Positions 1-6,469 of a DNA stretch of 6,566 bases are shown here, piece by piece. Source of the DNA: JBGTIS01 sp041745535 (GTDB taxonomy: Bacteria > Bacteroidota > Bacteroidia > Cytophagales > Cyclobacteriaceae). The stretch lies in contig JBGTIS010000359.1 in NCBI GenBank assembly GCA_041745535.1, positions 1-6,566 of the forward strand, written 5' to 3'. The notes under the pieces are model-generated. The model was not told the DNA's origin, searched no databases, and was given only the letters and a program-made list of their open reading frames with translations. Made by a program: the position numbers and the translations under genes. Numbering within the stretch: the first letter of the stretch is position 1; the number at the start of each line of letters is the position of its first letter.

Positions 1-934
1 GGAAAAAGTACATGCAAGAATCGCTGCCAATGCAAAAGTAGAATTCAGTGTAGTATCGAATCCGGAGTTTTTACGGGAAGGGGTTGCTGTAGAAGATTTC
101 ATGAAACCCGATAGAGTGGTAATTGGTACTTCTTCGAAAAAAGCTCAGGAAATTATGGGCCGGTTATATGAGCCTTTGGTACGCCAAGGGAATCCAGTTA
201 TTTTTATGGATGAAAGATCAGCCGAACTTACAAAGTATGCGGCTAATTCATTTCTGGCTACTAAAATTACTTTCATGAACGAAATTGCCAACCTTTGCGA
301 AAAACTGGGCGCTGACGTTGATGAAGTAAGAAAAGGTATCGGGACAGACAGCCGCATTGGCAAACGCTTTTTATTCGCCGGTATCGGATATGGCGGCAGT
401 TGTTTCCCAAAAGATGTACAAGCACTGGCAAAATCCGCAGTAGATGTCCAATATGATTTTAAAATACTGAATGCGGTAATGGACATCAATAATAAGCAAA
501 AAACCAGGCTTGTCGAAACTATGAAAACCCATTTCAAAGGCAATTTAAAAGGTAAAACGATTGCCATATGGGGTTTGTCTTTTAAACCTTATACCGATGA
601 CATCAGAGAAGCTCCTGCTTTGTCCAACATTAAGTTATTACTGGATGAGGGCGTTCAGATAAAAGCCTACGATCCGGAAGCCATGAAAAATGTAAGAAAT
701 CTGGTTGGTGACGAAATTACCTATTGTGTGGATGAATATCATGCGGCTGAAGATGCGGATGCCATACTGATTATGACTGAGTGGCCGATCTTCAGAACGC
801 CCGATTTTGACAAACTTATGCTAATTTTGAAAAATAAACTTATCTTCGACGGACGAAATCTTTATCAACCCGACCGTATGGAAGAACTAGGATTTACATA
901 TTATAGTATAGGACGAAAAAATATTCATGGCTAA
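1..934 (+). CDS. ugd: UDP-glucose 6-dehydrogenase, 5'-truncated by window edge
   Basis: This enzyme oxidises UDP-glucose to UDP-glucuronate with two NAD+, in the cytoplasm. The frame is open from base 2 with no stop, so an internal ATG at 101 is not the start. About 310 residues are visible. Compared with the usual 430-440, roughly the first 125, including the N-terminal NAD-binding Rossmann glycine motif, lie outside the window. Visible family motifs in order are SNPEFLREG (from base 56), the central helix KYAANSFLATKITFMNE, the catalytic loop GYGGSCFPKD with its nucleophilic Cys at bases 401-403, and the C-terminal UDP-binding motif GLSFKPYTDDIREAP. The stop is TAA at 932-934, and the last 8 bases overlap the start of the downstream UDP-glucuronate decarboxylase gene, which uses this enzyme's product. 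That implies one operon with probable translational coupling. No frameshift or missing key residue is seen. Family assignment is very secure. Confidence 0.96.
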   Translation, partial: EKVHARIAANAKVEFSVVSNPEFLREGVAVEDFMKPDRVVIGTSSKKAQEIMGRLYEPLVRQGNPVIFMDERSAELTKYAANSFLATKITFMNEIANLCEKLGADVDEVRKGIGTDSRIGKRFLFAGIGYGGSCFPKDVQALAKSAVDVQYDFKILNAVMDINNKQKTRLVETMKTHFKGNLKGKTIAIWGLSFKPYTDDIREAPALSNIKLLLDEGVQIKAYDPEAMKNVRNLVGDEITYCVDEYHAAEDADAILIMTEWPIFRTPDFDKLMLILKNKLIFDGRNLYQPDRMEELGFTYYSIGRKNIHG

Positions 935-1868
935 AAAAAGAGTTTTAATTACAGGGGGAGCTGGTTTTCTTGGCTCCCATCTTTGCGACAGATTCCTTAA
1001 AGAAGGATATTATGTAATCGCAATGGACAATCTTATTACTGGTGATTTAAAAAACATTGAGCATTTAATGCATCGCGACGACTTTGAATATTTTCATCGC
1101 GATGTGTCAAACTTTGTGCATGTTCCCGGTGATCTGGATTATATCCTTCATTTTGCTTCACCGGCAAGCCCTATTGATTATTTGAAAATGCCAATTCAAA
1201 CCCTGAAAGTGGGTTCGTTAGGTACTCATAATTTATTAGGATTGGCACGCGCGAAAAACGCGAGAATTCTGGTAGCTTCTACTTCAGAAGTATACGGCGA
1301 TCCTACCGTACATCCTCAGCACGAATCGTATTGGGGTAATGTAAATCCAATTGGTCCAAGAGGTGTATACGATGAAGCTAAAAGGTTTCAGGAAGCTATT
1401 ACTATGGCATATCATAAAGTTCATAAGCTTGAGACAAGGATCATCCGAATCTTTAATACGTATGGTCCCAGAATGCGTCTGAATGATGGCAGAGTGCTAC
1501 CTGCATTTGTAGGCCAGGCTTTGCGTGGCGAAGATCTTACAGTTTTTGGAGATGGCTCTCAAACACGATCTTTCTGTTATGTAGACGATTTAGTAGAAGG
1601 AATTTACCGTTTATTGCTTAGCGATTATCCGAATCCTGTCAATATTGGTAACCCCGACGAAATTACTATCAGTGAATTTGCTGAGGAAATAATCAAATTA
1701 ACAGGTACCAGTCAAAAGGTTATTTATAAACCCTTACCGCAGGATGATCCTATGCAGCGACAGCCTGATATTACGCGTGCAAAAGAAATACTTGGATGGC
1801 AACCTAAATATTCCAGAGCTGAGGGTTTAAAGCCTACGCTTGAATATTTTAAGAATCAATTAAAATAG
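927..1868 (+). CDS. uxs: UDP-glucuronate decarboxylase (UDP-xylose synthase)
   Basis: This NAD-dependent extended short-chain dehydrogenase/reductase converts UDP-glucuronate to UDP-xylose and CO2. The 313 residues match the length of bacterial and plant soluble UXS, with no N-terminal membrane anchor. The NAD-binding GGAGFLG is at residues 10-16, followed by the acidic MDN at 33-35. Active-site residues are Thr119 and Glu121 in STSEVYGDP and the Tyr148/Lys152 pair in YDEAK. The UXS hallmark stretch HESYWGNVNPIGPRG lies at 132-146. NTYGPRM (177-183), DGRVLP (187-192) and GDGSQTRSF (208-216) complete the pattern; this separates it from GalE, dTDP-glucose dehydratase and UDP-glucuronate epimerase. 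The ATG at 927 lies just before MAKKRVLITGG, the normal N-terminus of the family. It overlaps ugd by 8 bases and precedes galE by 16. The previous gene makes its substrate, which supports the specificity call. Confidence 0.95.
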   Translation: MAKKRVLITGGAGFLGSHLCDRFLKEGYYVIAMDNLITGDLKNIEHLMHRDDFEYFHRDVSNFVHVPGDLDYILHFASPASPIDYLKMPIQTLKVGSLGTHNLLGLARAKNARILVASTSEVYGDPTVHPQHESYWGNVNPIGPRGVYDEAKRFQEAITMAYHKVHKLETRIIRIFNTYGPRMRLNDGRVLPAFVGQALRGEDLTVFGDGSQTRSFCYVDDLVEGIYRLLLSDYPNPVNIGNPDEITISEFAEEIIKLTGTSQKVIYKPLPQDDPMQRQPDITRAKEILGWQPKYSRAEGLKPTLEYFKNQLK

Positions 1869-1884
1869 CAGAATTATAGATAAA

Positions 1885-2907
1885 ATGCCAAAAAGTAAAA
1901 TTCTGGTAACAGGTGGTGCTGGTTATATTGGTTCTCATACAGTAGTAGAACTATATGAGGCGGGCTTTGAGCCTATCATTATCGATAATTTTGTGAATGC
2001 TGAAAAGCGCGCTATTCAAGGCATTGAGCAAATTATCGGGAGGTCTGTTAAAGTGTATGAAGGAGATTGTAATGATCAATCATTTGTTACTCAGATTTTA
2101 AAAAAAGAAGACCGCATCAATGGTATAATACATTTTGCGGCATACAAGGCTGTAGGCGAATCGGTTAGGCAACCATTAAAATATTATATTAATAATATTA
2201 ATTCGCTATTAGTGTTGCTTGAGTTAATGCAGGACTTTTCCATTAAAAATCTTGTTTTTTCATCCTCCTGCACGGTTTATGGCCAACCAGATGTATTACC
2301 AGTTACAGAGGAAACGCCAATAAAACCAGCCGAGTCACCTTATGGCAATACCAAGCAGATTTGTGAGGAAATTATTGAGGACACAGTAAAAAGCGGTGCC
2401 AGTATTAAAGCTATTCCACTTCGGTATTTTAATCCAATTGGCGCGCACCCTACTGCGGCTATCGGTGAATTGCCATTGGGTATTCCTAATAATCTGGTGC
2501 CTTTCGTTACCCAAACCGCAGCAGGTTTACGCGAAAAAATTACAGTTTTTGGAAACACCTATAATACTCCGGATGGTACCTGCATTCGCGATTATATCCA
2601 TGTAATGGATTTAGCCAAAGCTCATGTAAAAGCAATTCAGTATCTTGATAAACAGCCTGCCGATTCTTTTTACGAAGTATTTAATGTAGGAACCGGAAAA
2701 GGAAACTCAGTACTTGAAGTAATCACAACTTTTGAAAAAGTTAATGATCTTGAATTAAATTATACCATAGGCCCACGACGCGACGGCGATGTAGAACAGG
2801 TATATGCAGACGTATCCAAAGCTGTAAGTCAGCTTGGCTGGAAAGCTGAGCTAGATCTTGCACGTGGTTTAAAAGATTCCTGGCGGTGGCAGAAAAGCCT
2901 GGCGTAA
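1885..2907 (+). CDS. galE: UDP-glucose 4-epimerase
   Basis: GalE interconverts UDP-glucose and UDP-galactose using tightly bound NAD+, serving the Leloir pathway and supplying UDP-galactose for glycans. The 340 residues are a full-length match. NAD-binding GGAGYIG is at 10-16, HFAAYKAVGES at 83-93, and the SSSCTVYG strand at 126-133 contains Ser128. The catalytic pair is Tyr153/Lys157 in YGNTK. RYFNPIGAHP and the GTCIRDYIHVMDLA segment are typical of GalE rather than dehydratases. The position equivalent to E. coli Tyr299 is Val306 (in RRDGDVEQVYAD), so activity on UDP-GlcNAc/UDP-GalNAc is possible. The gene lies 16 bases after uxs with no terminator in the gap, so it is probably the third gene of that operon. 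Its ATG has an A-rich leader (AGATAAA) and no clear Shine-Dalgarno. The TAA stop is only 2 bases from the stop of the convergent pdxJ. Confidence 0.95.
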   Translation: MPKSKILVTGGAGYIGSHTVVELYEAGFEPIIIDNFVNAEKRAIQGIEQIIGRSVKVYEGDCNDQSFVTQILKKEDRINGIIHFAAYKAVGESVRQPLKYYINNINSLLVLLELMQDFSIKNLVFSSSCTVYGQPDVLPVTEETPIKPAESPYGNTKQICEEIIEDTVKSGASIKAIPLRYFNPIGAHPTAAIGELPLGIPNNLVPFVTQTAAGLREKITVFGNTYNTPDGTCIRDYIHVMDLAKAHVKAIQYLDKQPADSFYEVFNVGTGKGNSVLEVITTFEKVNDLELNYTIGPRRDGDVEQVYADVSKAVSQLGWKAELDLARGLKDSWRWQKSLA

Positions 2908-2922
2908 TTTTATTCCGCCGCC
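2882..2922 (+). terminator. Possible hairpin terminator at the galE/pdxJ stop codons
   Basis: In + strand RNA, GGCGGUGG (2882-2889) can pair with CCGCCGCC (2915-2922) as eight pairs including one U-G wobble, around a 25-base loop. A smaller alternative is GGCG (2901-2904) with CGCC (2916-2919). The sequence after it is TTTACTTCCC, a poor U-tract. On the opposite strand the long stem has one C-A mismatch, but the short stem is followed at a few bases by TTTTCT. The galE-pdxJ gap is only 2 bases, so any terminator here must sit in coding sequence. This is a weak candidate based on pairing alone. Confidence 0.25.
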
Positions 2923-3632
2923 TTTACTTCCCGCAAATACATTTGTATGGTATTTTCAAGGCCAAAATATAAGGCATCACAAACCAGGGCATGGCCAATA
3001 GAAACTTCTTTTAAATAAGGAATTTTCTGCTTTAAATATCTTAAATTTTCCAGATCAAGATCGTGTCCGGCGTTAATGCCTAATCCAAATTTATCAGCCA
3101 GTTGAGCGCTTTCAACATAATTTTTTACAGCTTCTTCCCGGTTATGATCATACAGGCGGGCATAACTTTCTGTATATAGCTCAATCCGGTCAGTGCCTAT
3201 TGCTGCTGCGCCTTCAATCATTTTTTTTTTAGGGTCAACAAAAATAGAAGTCCTGACACCATAACTTTTTAATTCAGTTATGATTTCTTTTAAAAATTCT
3301 TTCTTTTCTTGGGTATTCCAACCAGCGTTTGAGGTAATTACATCGGGCGGGTCAGGTACTAATGTTACCTGGGTAGGTCTCACTTTGGCAATAATGTCCA
3401 TATACCGCTTATCCGGAAAACCTTCTATGTTAAATTCGGTGGTGACTATTTTACTTAATTCCAATACATCATTATATCGAATATGACGTTCGTCTGGTCG
3501 TGGATGGACCGTAATACCTTCACCACCAAATTTTTCTACATCTTTAGCTATTTGAACAATATCAGGGTTGTTACCACCTCGGGCATTCCGGAGCGTAGCA
3601 AATTTGTTTATATTTACACTGAGCTTCGTCAT
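2910..3632 (-). CDS. pdxJ: Pyridoxine 5'-phosphate synthase
   Basis: PdxJ condenses 1-deoxy-D-xylulose 5-phosphate with 3-amino-2-oxopropyl phosphate to give pyridoxine 5'-phosphate, the last ring-forming step of the DXP-dependent vitamin B6 pathway. It is a cytoplasmic TIM barrel. At 240 residues it is full length. Residues matching the E. coli active site are Asn7, Arg18, His43 and Arg45 (ITVHPRPDERH), His50, Glu70 (FNIEG), Thr100, His190 (NAGHD) and Gly213-His214 (IGHAL). The E. coli Asp-His pair that contacts deoxyxylulose phosphate is Asn9-Lys10 here (VNINKFATLRNARGG), which I recall as usual in Bacteroidota PdxJ, so not damage. The ATG (3632-3630) gives the standard MTKLSVNIN start. Codons for Lys135-Met138 contain a run of ten A on the sense strand. 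The gene is divergent from the YqeY-family gene and convergent with galE, apparently a single-gene unit. Confidence 0.95.
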   Translation of the reverse strand: MTKLSVNINKFATLRNARGGNNPDIVQIAKDVEKFGGEGITVHPRPDERHIRYNDVLELSKIVTTEFNIEGFPDKRYMDIIAKVRPTQVTLVPDPPDVITSNAGWNTQEKKEFLKEIITELKSYGVRTSIFVDPKKKMIEGAAAIGTDRIELYTESYARLYDHNREEAVKNYVESAQLADKFGLGINAGHDLDLENLRYLKQKIPYLKEVSIGHALVCDALYFGLENTIQMYLREVKAAE

Positions 3633-3648
3633 TTTTTAGCCTTTTGTA

Positions 3649-3667
3649 TAACTTTACCAGAAAGTTA
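3649..3667. promoter_or_regulatory. Inverted repeat in the pdxJ/yqeY divergent promoter region
   Basis: The 66-base gap between the divergent starts contains a perfect 7-bp inverted repeat, TAACTTT (3649-3655) and AAAGTTA (3661-3667), separated by ACCAG. Read outward, each arm resembles the Bacteroidota -7 element TAnnTTTG, missing the final G: TAACTTTA on + and TAACTTTC on -. Transcripts starting about 6-7 bases after either would have leaders of roughly 20 bases (pdxJ) and 36 bases (yqeY). The -33 elements are poor. It could be a pair of overlapping divergent promoters, an operator, or chance in AT-rich DNA. Confidence 0.3.
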
Positions 3668-3698
3668 ATAATTATAAATTAATAAGACAGATATTGAT

Positions 3699-4151
3699 AT
3701 GAGTTTAAAAGAGCAAATAGAAGGGGATATAAAAAAGGCTATGCTGGCTAAAGATAAGCAAACGCTTCAGGCACTACGCGGCATTAAGTCGCTGATTTTG
3801 CTTGCCGAAACTGAAAAAAGTAATAAAACTCCTTTAACCCAGGAAGCAGAAATTGCCTTACTTTCCAAAGCAGCCAAGCAGCGCAAAGACTCATTAGATA
3901 TATATCAACAACAGGGCAGAGAAGATTTGGCGGCTGTTGAAGCTGCCGAACTGGAAGTAATAAACCGGTACCTTCCTCAGCAACTTTCAGAAGCAGAACT
4001 AGAAACTGAGTTGGCTAAAATTATCAAAGAAGTGGACGCAACCGGACCGCAAGATATGGGGAAAGTAATGGGAAAAGCTACAAAAGACCTTGCCGGCAAA
4101 GCCGATGGAAAAGCCATTTCTGTAATCGTAAAAAAACTTCTGAGCAATTAA
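3699..4151 (+). CDS. yqeY: GatB/YqeY domain-containing protein
   Basis: This is a 150-residue soluble protein of the YqeY family, close to the roughly 148 residues usual for the family. The family resembles the C-terminal tail domain of GatB, the tRNA-dependent amidotransferase subunit, but stands alone, and its cellular role is not established. The N-terminal helical half carries MSLKEQIEGDIKKAMLAKD, then LQALRGIKSLI, and the conserved AAKQRKDSLDIYQQQGREDL around 58-77. The segment EVINRYLPQQLSEAEL (from about residue 86) is a family signature. The C-terminal part has DMGKVMGKATKDLAGKADGK, the small helical domain shared with GatB. The ATG at 3699 gives the canonical N-terminus. The stop TAA shares its last A with the next ATG, so the CvpA-family gene is probably translationally coupled. 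It is divergent from pdxJ across 66 bases. Confidence 0.92.
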   Translation: MSLKEQIEGDIKKAMLAKDKQTLQALRGIKSLILLAETEKSNKTPLTQEAEIALLSKAAKQRKDSLDIYQQQGREDLAAVEAAELEVINRYLPQQLSEAELETELAKIIKEVDATGPQDMGKVMGKATKDLAGKADGKAISVIVKKLLSN

Positions 4152-4684
4152 TGGCACTTTCGATTTGGGACCTTATACTGATTATTCCTCTTATTGCAGG
4201 TGCTGTACGCGGATTTACAAAAGGTTTAATAATGGAAGTGATTTCTTTCATTGCCTTTATTCTTGCTATTGTTGGCGGTTTTAAACTTATGGATGCTGGG
4301 GTGGGCTACATTAGTGAACATACCAATATGAGCAATAACATCTTACCAGTAGTTTCTTTTATTCTGATTTTTATTTTGATTTTGTTACTGGTGCATTTTA
4401 TTGGTCGCCTGATCAAACTTCTTTTCCACCTTACTCCATTGGGGATGTTTGATAGCATAGGGGGCGCCGTACTGGGATTAATAAAATGGGCCTTTGGTGT
4501 AAGTTTGATTTTATGGCTTTGCGCAATTTTAGGTTTTACACTTCCTACCGAAACCAATAGTTGGGTATACCAAAATCTTCAGGGCTTCGCGCCTATGGTT
4601 ATTGAAAAAAGTAAAACCCTATTTCCTTTTATTCAGGAATTATTTGATTCGGTAAAAGATAGGTTGCAACCCCAAACTGCTTAA
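4151..4684 (+). CDS. CvpA family inner membrane protein
   Basis: This is a 177-residue integral membrane protein of the CvpA family, named for the colicin V production protein of E. coli; its molecular function is not settled. Hydrophobic segments I see are about residues 5-20, 27-47, 63-85 and 101-130, giving four likely membrane spans. A charged, probably amphipathic C-terminal tail follows (FIQELFDSVKDRLQPQTA). The family signatures are RGFTKGLI (20-27) after the first span, and GMFDSIGGAVLGLIKW (98-113) before the last. There is no cleavable signal peptide; the first span begins at once after MALSIWD. The ATG overlaps the upstream stop as TAATG, so it needs no promoter of its own. Nothing in the neighbourhood relates to bacteriocins, so the E. 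coli name should not be read as a function here. Confidence 0.9.
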   Translation: MALSIWDLILIIPLIAGAVRGFTKGLIMEVISFIAFILAIVGGFKLMDAGVGYISEHTNMSNNILPVVSFILIFILILLLVHFIGRLIKLLFHLTPLGMFDSIGGAVLGLIKWAFGVSLILWLCAILGFTLPTETNSWVYQNLQGFAPMVIEKSKTLFPFIQELFDSVKDRLQPQTA

Positions 4685-4704
4685 GCTACATATCCAAAAT
4701 CACA

Positions 4705-6339
4705 TTATTTTTCTCCCATAAAAGAATACCCAAAATCTATGGGAGGGTTAAAATTTTCTTTAATGGCACGTGGCGAAACCCACCTTAAGAGATTCAGCAC
4801 CGCTCCGGCTTTATCGTTGGTGCCTGACCCTCTTGCTCCGCCAAAAGGTTGCTGTCCCACCACAGCACCGGTAGGCTTGTCATTGATGTAAAAATTGCCA
4901 GCCGCATTCACCAGTTTTTTCATAGCCAGGTCAATGGCATACCGGTCATTAGAAAATACGGCTCCTGTAAGGGCATACGGTGAAGTTTGGTCAACCAACT
5001 CCAGCGTTTCTTCAAAGTATTCTGCCTGATATACGTAAATAGTGACTACCGGCCCGAAAATTTCCTCGCACATGGTGGCATACATAGGATCCTGGGTTAC
5101 CAGAATGGTAGGTTGAATAAAATATCCGGTTGATTTGTCATATTCACCACCCGCCAGAATTTCCACCATATCGTTTGTTCTGGCAGCATCAATATATCCA
5201 CTTATTTTGTCAAATGCCCGTTCGCTGATTACCGCCCCCATAAAATTGGTAAAGTCTTCCACATCTCCTACTTTAATTTTTCTGATATCATTCACCAAAT
5301 ATTCTTTTACCTCATCCCAGAGGTTATCTGGTATATATGCGCGGGAAGCAGCAGAACATTTTTGTCCCTGGTATTCGAAGCTTCCCCGAATGATGGCTGT
5401 TGCCAATTGCTTTGCCTGGGCACTTTTATGGGCAATGATAAAATCCTTTCCGCCGGTTTCACCTACTATGCGAGGATAGGCTCGGTATTTATTTATGTTG
5501 TTACCAATTGTTTTCCAGAGTTCTTTAAACACCTTGGTGCTTCCGGTAAAATGAAGTCCGGCAAAATCTTTATGATTAAAAATAACATCCCCTGCTACAG
5601 GACCATCTACATGAATAAGGTTAATAACGCCGTCGGGCATACCAGCTTCTCTGAAAATTTCCATCATTAAATTGGCCGAATAAATCTGGCTTTCGGAGGG
5701 TTTCCAAATAACTGTATTGCCCAGCATAGCCGGAGTAGTAGGTAAGTTTCCGGCTATAGCCGTAAAATTAAAAGGTGTAATAGCAAATACAAATCCTTCT
5801 AATGGCCGGTACTCAAGCCGGTTCCACACATCGCTTAAAGAAATGGGTGGCTGTTGCCCATAAATTTCTGACATATACTGTACATTAAATCGCAGGAAAT
5901 CAACAATTTCGCAAACAGCATCAATTTCCGATTGATGGGCAGTTTTGGATTGTCCCAGCATAGTGGCTGCATTCATTTTGTAGCGGTAAGGGCCCGATAT
6001 GAGTTCCGCCGCTTTTAGAAATATACTGGCTCGTTGTTCCCAAGGCAAGTACATCCAGTCGTGCTTGGCATTCAGAGCCGCATTAATAGCTAACTCTACA
6101 TGCGAAGCGTCACCCTCATAATAGTGTCCTAAGATGTGCTGATGATCATGAGGAGGGAACAAAGGTTTCTTGGTATCTGTCTTAATTCTTTCACCGCCTA
6201 TAAAAAGAGGTGCCTCTACCTGTTGTGATTTAAGCGCTTTTAATGCTTCTTTGAGGTTCTTCTTTTCCGGCGTACCCGGCGCATAAGCGTATATCGGTTC
6301 ATTTTTCGGTATGGGAACGTTGAAAAATCCTGCAGACAT
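4705..6339 (-). CDS. pruA: L-glutamate gamma-semialdehyde (1-pyrroline-5-carboxylate) dehydrogenase
   Basis: The enzyme oxidises L-glutamate gamma-semialdehyde, in equilibrium with 1-pyrroline-5-carboxylate, to L-glutamate with NAD+, the second step of proline catabolism. It is a 544-residue aldehyde dehydrogenase resembling the stand-alone mitochondrial ALDH4A1 type rather than the fused PutA protein. Motifs in order are NEPIYAYAPGTPEK (13-26), the substrate-site TPFNF (188-192), cofactor-binding IWKPSES (211-217) and FTGST (264-268), the general base Glu294 in VGETGGKD, the nucleophile Cys328 in QGQKCSAASR, CEEIFGPVV, and the C-terminal QPFGGARGSGTNDKAG. The start at 6339 gives the usual short N-terminal arm. 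The partner proline dehydrogenase is not in the window, so the two steps are encoded apart or the partner lies outside. A good Bacteroidota-type promoter lies just upstream. It converges on the CvpA-family gene with 20 bases between. Confidence 0.95.
   Translation of the reverse strand: MSAGFFNVPIPKNEPIYAYAPGTPEKKNLKEALKALKSQQVEAPLFIGGERIKTDTKKPLFPPHDHQHILGHYYEGDASHVELAINAALNAKHDWMYLPWEQRASIFLKAAELISGPYRYKMNAATMLGQSKTAHQSEIDAVCEIVDFLRFNVQYMSEIYGQQPPISLSDVWNRLEYRPLEGFVFAITPFNFTAIAGNLPTTPAMLGNTVIWKPSESQIYSANLMMEIFREAGMPDGVINLIHVDGPVAGDVIFNHKDFAGLHFTGSTKVFKELWKTIGNNINKYRAYPRIVGETGGKDFIIAHKSAQAKQLATAIIRGSFEYQGQKCSAASRAYIPDNLWDEVKEYLVNDIRKIKVGDVEDFTNFMGAVISERAFDKISGYIDAARTNDMVEILAGGEYDKSTGYFIQPTILVTQDPMYATMCEEIFGPVVTIYVYQAEYFEETLELVDQTSPYALTGAVFSNDRYAIDLAMKKLVNAAGNFYINDKPTGAVVGQQPFGGARGSGTNDKAGAVLNLLRWVSPRAIKENFNPPIDFGYSFMGEK
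4711..4760 (+). terminator. Candidate terminator after the yqeY-cvpA operon
   Basis: CTCCCATA (4713-4720) and TATGGGAG (4738-4745) form a perfect 8-bp inverted repeat with a 17-base loop. In + strand RNA the stem lengthens by two U-G wobbles (4711-4712 with 4746-4747). It begins 26 bases after the CvpA-family stop and is followed by TTAAAATTTTCTTT, a broken T-rich stretch. It lies wholly within the last codons of the convergent pruA. On the - strand the stem is followed by AAAAATAA, so it would not terminate pruA. The long loop and interrupted T-tract keep this tentative. Confidence 0.35.
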
Positions 6340-6374
6340 AATTTTGGCGTTAATGTTACATACTATACTAATCG

Positions 6375-6403
6375 CAAAGGTAGGGCATTGCAGATAAAAT
6401 AAA
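6375..6403 (-). promoter_or_regulatory. Predicted Bacteroidota-type promoter of pruA
   Basis: Read on the - strand, bases 6382-6375 are TACCTTTG, a full match to the Bacteroidota -7 consensus TAnnTTTG. Seventeen bases upstream is TTTA (6403-6400), three of four with the -33 consensus TTTG. Transcription would begin near 6368, giving a leader of about 30 bases before the pruA ATG at 6339. No other - strand element in this gap fits as well. Confidence 0.5.
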
Positions 6404-6469
6404 GGTTCTGACCATCATTTAATACACTAAGGATTAAACAATAAATAACTTATAACAGATTTGTGTTTA

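Noticed and set aside
101..103. ATG as a possible start of the UDP-glucose dehydrogenase gene
   Set aside because: The frame is open back to the window edge, and the upstream residues (SNPEFLREGVAVEDF) are conserved core of the family, so this Met is internal.
145..567. 140-codon open frame on the - strand
   Set aside because: It lies entirely within ugd, shows no family motif, and ugd has clear protein conservation in its own frame.
2180..2199. AT-only inverted repeat with 8-bp arms AATATTAT and ATAATATT
   Set aside because: It is inside galE and follows from AT-rich codons for a Tyr-Tyr-Ile-Asn-Asn-Ile-Asn stretch; no regulatory reading is supported.
2340..2605. Short overlapping open frames on both strands within galE
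   Set aside because: They are out of frame with a well conserved epimerase and contain no recognisable domain.
3280..3668. Two short + strand open frames opposite pdxJ
   Set aside because: They mirror conserved pdxJ coding sequence on the other strand and have no motif or initiation signal.
4306..4557. 83-codon open frame opposite the CvpA-family gene
   Set aside because: It is antisense to a gene with clear membrane-protein signatures and has no supporting feature.
5135..5670. Two + strand open frames of 102 and 114 codons opposite pruA
   Set aside because: They overlap each other and the catalytic core of pruA in antisense; the conserved enzyme explains the lack of stops.
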